Of a stretch of DNA of 6,291 bases, positions 1 through 5,057 are shown in pieces (positions within the stretch are counted from its first letter, which is position 1; each line of letters begins with the position of its first letter). Where the stretch lies: NCBI GenBank assembly GCA_934096605.1, contig CAKOMI010000051.1:1-6291 (forward strand). Reading direction: 5' to 3'. The notes beneath the pieces are model-generated. The model was not told the origin of the DNA. It ran no database searches and saw only the letters and a program-made list of their open reading frames with translations. The translations under genes were made by a program, and so were the position numbers. Source of the DNA: an uncultured Bacilli bacterium. GTDB lineage: Bacteria; Bacillota_I; Bacilli_A; RF39; UBA660.

Positions 1-120
1 GTTTCTAATTTTGCTACATCTGGAGCTAAAGAAGATTTTGATACTTGTCGTAAATGTATGACTAGTCCTAATGATAGAGATTGTCAAACTCTAGCTGAAT
101 CTGCATGGAATGGTGATTAA
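1..120 (+). CDS. C-terminal end of a probable pilin-like membrane protein (partial)
   Basis: Only the last 39 codons are in the window, ending in TAA at 118-120; the start lies upstream of base 1. The visible tail reads VSNFATS..., then FDTCRKC and a further Cys (RDC), and ends SAWNGD. This matches the layout of the tails of the three proteins at 2697-4405, in which a TM2 end is followed by an acidic/polar stretch, CxxC and another Cys. From that likeness I infer a fourth member of the same two-TM pilin-like family; the diagnostic membrane core is outside the window, so this rests on the tail alone. A hairpin terminator follows directly, so this gene ends its transcription unit. Function is otherwise unknown. 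Confidence 0.6.
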   Translation, partial: VSNFATSGAKEDFDTCRKCMTSPNDRDCQTLAESAWNGD

Positions 121-122
121 TA

Positions 123-146
123 GAAAAGAGCAATCTTTTCTTTTTT
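123..146 (+). terminator. Rho-independent terminator after the partial gene
   Basis: A perfect 7-bp stem, GAAAAGA (123-129) with TCTTTTC (134-140), is closed by a GCAA (GNRA-type) tetraloop and followed by six T (141-146). The stem is AU-rich, so it may be only moderately strong. It lies 2 nt after the upstream stop codon. Confidence 0.75.
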
Positions 147-147
147 C

Positions 148-176
148 TTGACTTTTTAAAAAATATGGTTTAGGAT
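148..176 (+). promoter_or_regulatory. Sigma-A-type promoter for the 584-residue protein gene
   Basis: A -35 box TTGACT (148-153) and a -10 TAGGAT (171-176) are separated by 17 nt. The -35 starts one base after the T-run of the preceding terminator. A start near 183 would give a leader of about 25 nt containing the SD. The -10 is imperfect (4 of 6). Confidence 0.55.
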
Positions 177-208
177 ATAGCCAGATTTTTTGAGGGGGTA
201 GTTTTATA

Positions 209-1963
209 ATGAAAAAGATAACTATTGAAAATTTAGAAGATTATGGATTTGATCCTAATAGTAATGCAATGATGGAAGCGTTTGTTACAGAGTATATTAA
301 AAAATTAAAAAATATCTTTAAAAATGTTAAGTGTGATTCACCATCTGATGCGATTAAATTAGTTGGTTTTGACAGTGATCTAGAAATATTTAGAATAAAT
401 GATAATATTAAAGAAGTTTATGGCAATGATTTCTTTAATATAATAACTAGTAATGTCAGAACAAAAAAAGTTTTAGAAGAAATAGAAAAATTAAAAAAAG
501 CCTGGGGTAAAGTTTTGATTAAACAAGTAAGTGAAGACGAGTACTTATATGATTTGATTAAAAAAAATCCTAGAAAATCTCGAGAATATCTTGAAAACAA
601 TAGAGATTTTGATGAATTTAAAGCTTTATTAGAGAATTTTAAAGGCACTAAAAAGGCAACTTTAGAAGAATTAGATATACCTGATTCATATAAAGAAGAA
701 AAAAATAAGCAAAAGATAAAAAATAGTATTAAAGAAAAATTAGTTTCTTTAAAAGAAAATATTTCTTTAAATAGAATTACTGTTGAAACATTGAATGTAG
801 AGACTGAAACTATTGATATTAATGAAGAACCTGCAAAAGAAGAAAAAGAATCTTTTAAAATTACAATGCATGAAAAAATTAATGTTATTGGTTCAAAAAT
901 GAAAAACATGGTTGGTAGTTTAAAAGAAAAAGTATCTCTAAATAAAGAAAATAATGTTGTTACTGAGGAAACTAATACTATGGAAACCGATGGAGTAGTA
1001 GTTAAAAAAACACTAAAAGATTCAGTAAAAGAAAAAATGAGTACTATAAGTTCAAAAGTAAAGGAAAACTCTTTAGTATCAAAAGTATTAAGTTTTAAAG
1101 ACAATATTTCTTTAAAGAAAACTGATGTTTTAGAGAGTGATACGCTAAGCGATGAAGCTAATACTATGGAAAATGTAGAGCCAGTGGCTAAAAAAACATT
1201 CAAAGATTCAGTAAAAGAAAAATTAAATGTTTTAAAAACTAAAAAAGACAATACTAAACTAAAATTTAAGAAAGCTTGCGTTGTAGCAGGATTGGCTCTT
1301 TTAGGTGTAATAGGTATAACTAGCGTTAAAAATAGAATTGATGCAAATAAAGGAGAAGAGCTTCTTAACTCTGATGATTTACTAATAAAAGATGGTAATG
1401 ATTCATATATTAGTGTTTCAGAAATTAATGAAGAAAATACAATAATAAATAATGAGAATGTTGCTAAAACATCTGAAGAAGTTCCACGTGTTGATAATCA
1501 GATTAATGAAAGTGAAGAAACAAAGGTGACTGAAGAGGCTACCGAAACACCAGTTATGGTCGATGATTCAGTTTTAGAAGACGTAGTTCCAGATACAGCT
1601 TTAGATGCTGATTACACATTTATTATTGATACAGAAGACTTTACAATTACCGATGATGCAGTTATCTATGGTAAAGCTAGTGATATAGGTAATACAGAAG
1701 AAGGTTATACACCTAAATATAGAGAGGTTGTAAAAAACGTTTATAAAATTGTCTTTGATTTAAATGGCGAGAAAATAAGTGTTGAGAAAGATAATCTTGA
1801 TAAATGTTTAGAAATATATCGTGCTGGTGGTAAAGTTCTAGGTGTAGCGGCAATTAATGAGGCTAGTAAAAATGAGGATGGCTCTTACACTATAGAAGGA
1901 TACTATGGTATTGATGATATTGTAAGCGTTGATGATGAACAATCTTTAAAATTAACTAGATAA
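209..1963 (+). CDS. Single-pass membrane protein with cytoplasmic amphipathic repeats, function unknown
   Basis: 584 residues, not recognised as a named family. The ATG at 209 is preceded by a G-rich SD (GAGGGGGT, 192-199). There is no N-terminal signal peptide; one hydrophobic segment at residues 356-373 follows a Lys-rich stretch (KFKK), predicting N-in/C-out. Residues 1-165 are a charged, mostly helical region. Residues 170-350 hold four Lys-rich amphipathic segments of the type VKEKLNVLKTK and LKENISLN, separated by acidic Thr/Glu linkers, with a near 60-residue period. After the membrane segment comes an acidic Ser/Thr/Glu linker (about 380-465), then a compact C-terminal domain (about 466-584) rich in predicted beta strands, probably outside the cell. 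It is a single-gene unit with its own promoter and terminator, set between a probable pilin-like gene and the pilin-like operon. A role in the same envelope system is possible only by proximity. Confidence 0.85.
   Translation: MKKITIENLEDYGFDPNSNAMMEAFVTEYIKKLKNIFKNVKCDSPSDAIKLVGFDSDLEIFRINDNIKEVYGNDFFNIITSNVRTKKVLEEIEKLKKAWGKVLIKQVSEDEYLYDLIKKNPRKSREYLENNRDFDEFKALLENFKGTKKATLEELDIPDSYKEEKNKQKIKNSIKEKLVSLKENISLNRITVETLNVETETIDINEEPAKEEKESFKITMHEKINVIGSKMKNMVGSLKEKVSLNKENNVVTEETNTMETDGVVVKKTLKDSVKEKMSTISSKVKENSLVSKVLSFKDNISLKKTDVLESDTLSDEANTMENVEPVAKKTFKDSVKEKLNVLKTKKDNTKLKFKKACVVAGLALLGVIGITSVKNRIDANKGEELLNSDDLLIKDGNDSYISVSEINEENTIINNENVAKTSEEVPRVDNQINESEETKVTEEATETPVMVDDSVLEDVVPDTALDADYTFIIDTEDFTITDDAVIYGKASDIGNTEEGYTPKYREVVKNVYKIVFDLNGEKISVEKDNLDKCLEIYRAGGKVLGVAAINEASKNEDGSYTIEGYYGIDDIVSVDDEQSLKLTR
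968..1222 (+). repeat. 186-nt period in-frame repeat inside the 584-residue protein gene
   Basis: Two nucleotide blocks recur exactly 186 nt (62 codons) apart: 968-986 versus 1154-1172 (18 of 19 identical) and 1001-1036 versus 1187-1222 (33 of 36 identical). Encoded motifs are the ETNTMET/EANTMEN linker and KKTLKDSVKEK/KKTFKDSVKEK. Older, diverged copies of the LKEN(I/K)SLN part lie at 746-775, 917-949 and 1091-1117, at spacings of 171 and 174 nt. Confidence 0.8.
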
Positions 1964-1990
1964 TAATTTATATACTTTATAATATAATTT

Positions 1991-2022
1991 AATTTCAGAT
2001 GCTCAGGTACCTGAAATTTTTT
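1991..2022 (+). terminator. Rho-independent terminator after the 584-residue protein gene
   Basis: An 8-bp stem, AATTTCAG (1991-1998) with CTGAAATT (2011-2018), has a 12-nt loop and continues into a T-run (2017-2022). The loop side contains a 12-nt palindrome, TCAGGTACCTGA (2003-2014), which could form an alternative hairpin but would disrupt the main stem. It begins 27 nt after the stop codon. Confidence 0.7.
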
Positions 2023-2023
2023 C

Positions 2024-2052
2024 TTGCATTTAACTTAAAATAATAGTAATAT
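2024..2052 (+). promoter_or_regulatory. Sigma-A-type promoter for the 177-residue protein gene
   Basis: TTGCAT (2024-2029) and TAATAT (2047-2052) are separated by 17 nt. The -35 again starts one base after the upstream terminator T-run. The predicted start near 2059 leaves a leader of only about 24 nt before the ATG at 2083. Confidence 0.6.
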
Positions 2053-2062
2053 GTTGCTTACC

Positions 2063-2086
2063 ATGAAAAGAGTGTATAAAAAATGA
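2063..2086 (+). other. Possible 7-codon leader ORF overlapping the next start
   Basis: ATG at 2063 encodes MKRVYKK and stops at TGA 2084-2086, sharing ATGA with the start of the 177-residue gene. It has no visible SD, lies only a few nt after the predicted transcription start, and would have to be read from a near-leaderless mRNA. It is reported only because the main gene lacks a good SD; chance occurrence is the default explanation. Confidence 0.2.
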
Positions 2087-2616
2087 AATTGAATTTATTT
2101 GTTAAACCTATATTTAGAGAAGACTATATAGAAGAATTACAAAGGATTGGGAAAAAATTAAAAAAAGAATATATAATGCATAAAGAAAAGAATATTAAGA
2201 CAAATTTAGTATCTAGATATTTATATTATCTTAGTGAACTTGATAACAGAGTATTAAATATTATGGGCTATGATTTTTATGATAAATTAATGGTATATCC
2301 TAAAATTATTAATATGAAAGAAGAATTATATAGTATAGCTTTGCTATATACAACTTGTTTAGAAAAAGAATTTAGTAACAATAATATCCAAAAAAACAGT
2401 AGCTATTTTGATTTTAGTAAACTTTTAAAAGAGAAGAAAAAATATTTAGATTTCTTAAAAACTTTACAAGAAAGAGAAACTACTATTATTTTTAAAAATA
2501 ATGAATCATATAAAGCCATAGCTATATCAGATACAATAAATTGTTATACTGAGTGTCTTAAAGAAGATGTTACTTTAGTGGATGTCATAGGTGCCACAAG
2601 AATTTTACATTTATAA
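2083..2616 (+). CDS. Hypothetical soluble protein, 177 residues
   Basis: I do not recognise this protein. It has no signal peptide or membrane segment and is predicted mostly alpha-helical: a Lys/Glu-rich N-terminal half with RIGKKLKKEY, a middle segment rich in Tyr and Leu (SRYLYYLSEL, YSIALLYTT), and a C-terminal part ending in VTLVDVIGATRILHL that looks like a small alpha/beta element. It is therefore probably cytoplasmic. The start at 2083 lacks a good SD; only AAAAGAG (2066-2072) lies at a plausible distance. The preceding ATG at 2063 opens a 7-codon reading frame whose TGA overlaps this ATG (ATGA), so translational coupling is possible. It has its own promoter and no convincing terminator before the operon that follows, so some read-through into 2697-4405 is likely. 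Confidence 0.8.
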   Translation: MKLNLFVKPIFREDYIEELQRIGKKLKKEYIMHKEKNIKTNLVSRYLYYLSELDNRVLNIMGYDFYDKLMVYPKIINMKEELYSIALLYTTCLEKEFSNNNIQKNSSYFDFSKLLKEKKKYLDFLKTLQERETTIIFKNNESYKAIAISDTINCYTECLKEDVTLVDVIGATRILHL

Positions 2617-2640
2617 AGAATTTAGAATCTGTAAAATGAC

Positions 2641-2669
2641 TAGTTTTTTTTAAAATATACTGATATAAT
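2641..2669 (+). promoter_or_regulatory. Extended -10 promoter for the pilin-like operon
   Basis: A consensus TATAAT (2664-2669) is preceded by TG at 2661-2662, giving the TGnTATAAT extended -10. At 17 nt upstream the -35 position is TAGTTT (2641-2646), a poor match, which the extended -10 commonly compensates. The predicted start near 2676 leaves about 21 nt to the ATG at 2697. Confidence 0.65.
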
Positions 2670-2696
2670 ACTATTAGAAAAAGTTTGGTGATATTA

Positions 2697-3212
2697 ATGA
2701 AAAAAGCGAATATTATTATCTTTAGCTTACTTACTATAATTTTACTTAATATTACACTTGATGTATCTGCTAAAGAAATAGCGTATGAAAGTAGTTTTAA
2801 TATCCTTAATGTTAAATTGTTAAGTGATGGTAATACTGATACAGTAGCTGGTATATGTGCTCAACCTTATTATCGTAAACCTATGAAATTTATAGGGACT
2901 CTTGTAAATTTTGTGAAGATAATAGTGCCTATTGTTATTATTGGGTTTGGAATAATTGATTTATATAAAGCTCTTACTTCACCAAAAGAAGATGGAGCTT
3001 TAGCTAAAGCTATTAGAATGATTGCTATTAGAGTTTTAGCTGGTGTGTTTATTTTCTTTTTACCAGGTATAGTTCAATTTGTCTTAAATATGGTTAACGA
3101 ATGGTCAGATTATAAAAATGATTGGTGTTGTTGTACGGAATGTATTTTAAATAGTGATTGTGAAGTTAACTCATGTAGTAGTAATAAATGCAAAATAGAG
3201 GGAGTTGAGTAA
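2697..3212 (+). CDS. Secreted-type two-TM pilin-like membrane protein with Cys-rich tail
   Basis: 171 residues. ATG 2697 is chosen over an in-frame TTG at 2685 because GGTGAT (2687-2692), a match to the 3' half of the canonical SD, sits just upstream. Residues 1-25 form a signal peptide (MKK, hydrophobic core, cleavage near VSA-KE). A Cys at 54 precedes TM1 (about 66-91, FIGTLVNFVKIIVPIVIIGF...GIIDLYKA), a charged loop (TSPKEDGALAKAIR) and TM2 (about 108-133, with FFLPG). The tail (134-171) has eight Cys, including WCCCTEC. The positive loop between the helices predicts it is cytoplasmic, with both ends outside. Size and topology resemble VirB2/TrbC or Mbov_0395-type pilin-like subunits, but this is inference without a profile search. 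It is the first gene of a three-gene operon, with 4 nt to the next start. Confidence 0.85.
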   Translation: MKKANIIIFSLLTIILLNITLDVSAKEIAYESSFNILNVKLLSDGNTDTVAGICAQPYYRKPMKFIGTLVNFVKIIVPIVIIGFGIIDLYKALTSPKEDGALAKAIRMIAIRVLAGVFIFFLPGIVQFVLNMVNEWSDYKNDWCCCTECILNSDCEVNSCSSNKCKIEGVE

Positions 3213-3216
3213 TACT

Positions 3217-4083
3217 ATGAAGAAAATGTCTGTATTTATAAGTATAATAATAGCTTTTGTTATTTTTATGCCAAATGTTTATGCGGAACCATTCTATTAT
3301 GAATATTCTGAGGGTTATATGTTATGTGAAGAGTTTGGTAGTGCAAAATGTCAAACTATTAGTCAAAATCAAAGTGGAGCTAGTTTTGATATTAAAAATG
3401 GTCAAATAACTTATAATGGTAAAACTTATAAGTTTAATAGTGCACAGCAAGAGGTATATAATAATTCATTAAAAGGTAAAACGAAAATGTTCTATTATGT
3501 TAATAAGGATAATCGTTATGTTTTATGTACGGAAGAAAATAAGTGTGAAAGATATTCTTTTGAAACATTATCTAATAATGGAGCAGTTATCACTAATGGT
3601 GTTAGTGTAACTCTTAGTGATGGTACAGTTTATTATTTTAATTCTGAAAAGCAAAATGAAATTGATACAGGTAGTTCAAATAATTCTAATAAAAATAATA
3701 ATTCAACTAGTGATAACACTAAAAATACAACAACAGTTAAAAATAATGCTGACATAAGTCAAAGTACTAATTGTACTCGAATTAAAGAGCCAATTATGTT
3801 TATTGGTAATATTGTTTTAATTGTTAAAATTGCTATACCTATTATTTTAATTGGTTTAGGAATAATGGATTTATTTAAAGCTGTGACAAGTGCTAAAGAT
3901 GATGAAATAAAAAAATCTTTAAGAGGATTTGCTATGCGTTGTGTAGCAGGAGTTGCTATTTTCTTCTTACCAACTATTATCAGTGTTGTTTTTGGAATGA
4001 TTTCCTCTTGGGCTGATTTAAAAGGAGAGTTCAATGCTTGTCAAAAATGTATTTTAAATGTTAGAAGCTGTAATAAGGAGTGA
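3217..4083 (+). CDS. Pilin-like membrane protein with duplicated extracellular Cys domain
   Basis: 288 residues. ATG 3217 is preferred over an in-frame TTG at 3205, which would abut the SD (GAGGGAG, 3198-3204); spacing to 3217 is 12 nt, a little long. Residues 1-23 form a signal peptide (cleavage near VYA-EP). Residues 26-80 and 92-148 are two copies of one domain, each with an FYY start, Y(M/V)LC, a second Cys 5-7 residues later, a Gly-Ala and NG core, and YxFNSxxQ. A low-complexity Asn/Ser/Thr/Lys linker follows (about 152-178), then Cys 186, TM1 (about 194-221), the loop TSAKDDEIKKSLRG, TM2 (about 239-264, FFLPT) and a tail with ACQKCIL and RSC. The C-terminal third is the same core as its operon partners, so this is a fusion of surface repeats to a pilin-like module. 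The repeats probably face outward and could bind a ligand or partner; no function is assigned. Confidence 0.85.
   Translation: MKKMSVFISIIIAFVIFMPNVYAEPFYYEYSEGYMLCEEFGSAKCQTISQNQSGASFDIKNGQITYNGKTYKFNSAQQEVYNNSLKGKTKMFYYVNKDNRYVLCTEENKCERYSFETLSNNGAVITNGVSVTLSDGTVYYFNSEKQNEIDTGSSNNSNKNNNSTSDNTKNTTTVKNNADISQSTNCTRIKEPIMFIGNIVLIVKIAIPIILIGLGIMDLFKAVTSAKDDEIKKSLRGFAMRCVAGVAIFFLPTIISVVFGMISSWADLKGEFNACQKCILNVRSCNKE
3292..3660 (+). repeat. Tandem duplication of a ~55-residue Cys-pair domain
   Basis: Nucleotides 3292-3456 (residues 26-80) and 3490-3660 (residues 92-148) encode matching modules. Shared landmarks in order are FYY, Y(M/V)LC, E, KC, S, GA, NG, G-x-x-Y-x-FNS and Q. Cys pairs are 37/45 and 104/110. 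Similarity is clear in protein but weak in DNA, so the duplication is old. Confidence 0.75.
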
Positions 4084-4087
4084 TTTT

Positions 4088-4405
4088 ATGAATTATTGTG
4101 CAAATGGAAATTTACAATCAACATTCACATTTATTGGCCATATTGTAGGAATAGCTAAAATATTTATTCCTATTATCATTATTGGCTTTGGAATAATGGA
4201 TTTATTTAAAGCTATAACTGGTTCTAAAGATGATGATATAAAAAAATCATTTAAAGCTCTTGCTATGCGTTGTATAGCTGGTGTCTGTGTTTTCTTTTTA
4301 CCCGCTATTGTTAGCTTAGTATTTAGTTGGGTTGATAGTTGGAATGAAGAAAGTTTCTGGGGTTGCTTTAATTGTATTTGGGACGTTAATAGTTGTAAAA
4401 AATAA
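4088..4405 (+). CDS. Minimal two-TM pilin-like membrane protein with CxxC tail
   Basis: 105 residues. ATG 4088 is supported by AAGGAG (4075-4080) with 7-nt spacing; an earlier in-frame ATG at 4058 would run 26 nt into the upstream gene and add an unrelated N-terminus. There is no signal peptide: the protein begins MNYCANGN and goes almost straight into TM1 (about 14-41), then the loop TGSKDDDIKKSFK, TM2 (about 58-83, FFLPA), and a tail with GCFNCIW and NSC. It is closest to the core of the preceding gene, from which it may have arisen by duplication; a 24-nt stretch is identical (4190-4213 and 3859-3882). It may be the bare subunit of the set. Gap to the upstream stop is 4 nt, so translational coupling is likely. 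No terminator is visible after it. Confidence 0.85.
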   Translation: MNYCANGNLQSTFTFIGHIVGIAKIFIPIIIIGFGIMDLFKAITGSKDDDIKKSFKALAMRCIAGVCVFFLPAIVSLVFSWVDSWNEESFWGCFNCIWDVNSCKK

Positions 4406-4445
4406 AAAAATCCGAAAAATATATTGTTAAAAGTAAAAAAAGTAC

Positions 4446-4474
4446 TTGCCATACTTAGTTTTCTATGATAATAT
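4446..4474 (+). promoter_or_regulatory. Promoter of the tRNA-Ala gene
   Basis: TTGCCA (4446-4451), a 17-nt spacer and TAATAT (4469-4474) preceded by TG (4466-4467, extended -10). The predicted start falls about 6 nt before the mature tRNA 5' end, the short leader usual for bacterial tRNA genes. Confidence 0.75.
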
Positions 4475-4486
4475 ATTCTTGTCCTT

Positions 4487-4563
4487 GGGGGATTAGCTCA
4501 GCTGGCTAGAGCACCTGCCCTGCACGCAGGGGGTCGCGGGTTCGAATCCCACATCCTCCACCA
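4487..4563 (+). tRNA. tRNA-Ala (anticodon TGC)
   Basis: 77 nt including an encoded CCA (4561-4563). The acceptor stem GGGGGAT/ATCCTCC contains the G3:U70 wobble pair that marks alanine tRNAs, with A73 as discriminator. The D stem is GCTC (4496-4499) with GAGC (4509-4512). The anticodon stem is CCTGC (4514-4518) with GCAGG (4526-4530), and the loop CCTGCAC puts anticodon TGC at 4521-4523. The T loop is TTCGAAT (4541-4547). Two oddities: position 33 is C (4520) instead of the near-universal U, and the T stem GCGGG/CCCAC has a C.A mismatch (4537 with 4551). The gene has its own promoter and terminator and stands alone. Confidence 0.96.
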
Positions 4564-4574
4564 AGTAGTTTTTT

Positions 4575-4606
4575 AAAACTGAATGACATAAACATTCAGT
4601 TTTTTT
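4575..4606 (+). terminator. Strong terminator after tRNA-Ala
   Basis: A perfect 11-bp stem, AAAACTGAATG (4575-4585) with CATTCAGTTTT (4593-4603), has a 7-nt loop and a run of seven T (4600-4606). It starts 12 nt after the CCA. Confidence 0.9.
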
Positions 4607-4607
4607 C

Positions 4608-4637
4608 TTGAAAAAATATATACATGTGGGTTATACT
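4608..4637 (+). promoter_or_regulatory. Promoter of the small signal-anchored protein gene
   Basis: TTGAAA (4608-4613) and TATACT (4632-4637) are separated by 18 nt. The -35 begins one base after the tRNA terminator T-run. The leader to the ATG at 4664 is about 20 nt. Confidence 0.6.
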
Positions 4638-4663
4638 CATTAACATAAGAATGGATAATAGAT

Positions 4664-5026
4664 ATGGAAAAAAGAAAGAACAAAACAAATAAAATATTGC
4701 TATTTCTAGGTATACTTTCTTTGCTAGGTCTTTCATATGCTATATGGCTAGTAAGCTTAAAACAAACAAACCCTAACTTAGTAAAATCAAGTTGTTTAAA
4801 ATTATCACTTACTAATGAAAAAAATGATATTTTTATTGAAAAAGCATATCCATTATTAAATGAAGAAGGAGTCCAAAGATTATCATCATTTGATACAGTA
4901 GAAGCTACTTTAAAAAATATAAGTATAGCAAAAGAATTATATAAAGGAGGTATTGGAGCTGGGGATGCCAAAATAAGTAGCGGTATAGGTACTGCGAGCA
5001 ATCCGTTTCTATTATCTGTCACTTAA
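4664..5026 (+). CDS. Small signal-anchored surface protein, probably shortened
   Basis: 120 residues. A basic N-terminus (MEKRKNKTNK) is followed by a hydrophobic segment (about 11-31, ILLFLGILSLLGLSYAIWLV) that acts as signal anchor or signal peptide. The mature part has SSCLKLSL, then EKAYPLLNEEGVQ. This opening (SYA followed by an aromatic residue, a C/GxLxLSL strand, then AYPxxxEEG) resembles a group of exported proteins common in gut Bacilli that usually continue into a longer beta-sandwich; this likeness is from memory and unverified. Here the chain goes instead to a short C-terminus with GGIGAGDAKISSG and GTASNPFLLS, a style normally found at a domain end. An internal deletion is possible. 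The start ATG 4664 has only a weak SD. It has its own promoter and a shared terminator. Confidence 0.65.
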   Translation: MEKRKNKTNKILLFLGILSLLGLSYAIWLVSLKQTNPNLVKSSCLKLSLTNEKNDIFIEKAYPLLNEEGVQRLSSFDTVEATLKNISIAKELYKGGIGAGDAKISSGIGTASNPFLLSVT

Positions 5027-5051
5027 AAAAACGAGTTTGATCTCGTTTTTT
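5026..5051. terminator. Bidirectional terminator between convergent genes
   Basis: A 10-bp stem, AAAAAACGAG (5026-5035) with CTCGTTTTTT (5042-5051), has a 6-nt loop. The A-run and T-run give a U-tract on either strand, so it can end both the plus-strand gene (stop at 5026) and the minus-strand gene (stop at 5058). Confidence 0.85.
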
Positions 5052-5057
5052 GCTATA

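Noticed and set aside
418..1251. Long open frame on the minus strand
   Set aside because: It is the antisense of the Lys-rich repeat part of the 584-residue gene; AAA/GAA-rich codons give Phe/Ser/Leu-rich antisense frames without stops. No SD or promoter.
2617..2660. Possible terminator with T8 at 2643-2650 after the 177-residue gene
   Set aside because: The T-run is preceded by no convincing inverted repeat.
2685..2699. Upstream TTG start at 2685 (and likewise TTG at 3205, ATG at 4058) for the operon genes
   Set aside because: Each downstream ATG (2697, 3217, 4088) has a better-placed SD and begins a proper signal peptide or avoids overlap with the preceding gene.
4058..4083. Genetic code 4 (TGA as Trp)
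   Set aside because: The pilin-like gene ends at TGA 4081 exactly where its paralogues end, and all Trp codons in the reading frames are TGG.
4406..4445. Possible terminator after the pilin-like operon
   Set aside because: The stretch is A-rich with no stable hairpin followed by T; transcription may continue into the tRNA region.
3759..4452. Minus-strand open frames at 3759-4034 and 4093-4452
   Set aside because: They are shadows of the two pilin-like genes; their mutual likeness reflects the paralogy of the plus-strand genes.
4573..5022. Minus-strand open frame
   Set aside because: It runs through the tRNA terminator and antisense to the small surface protein, with no translation signals.
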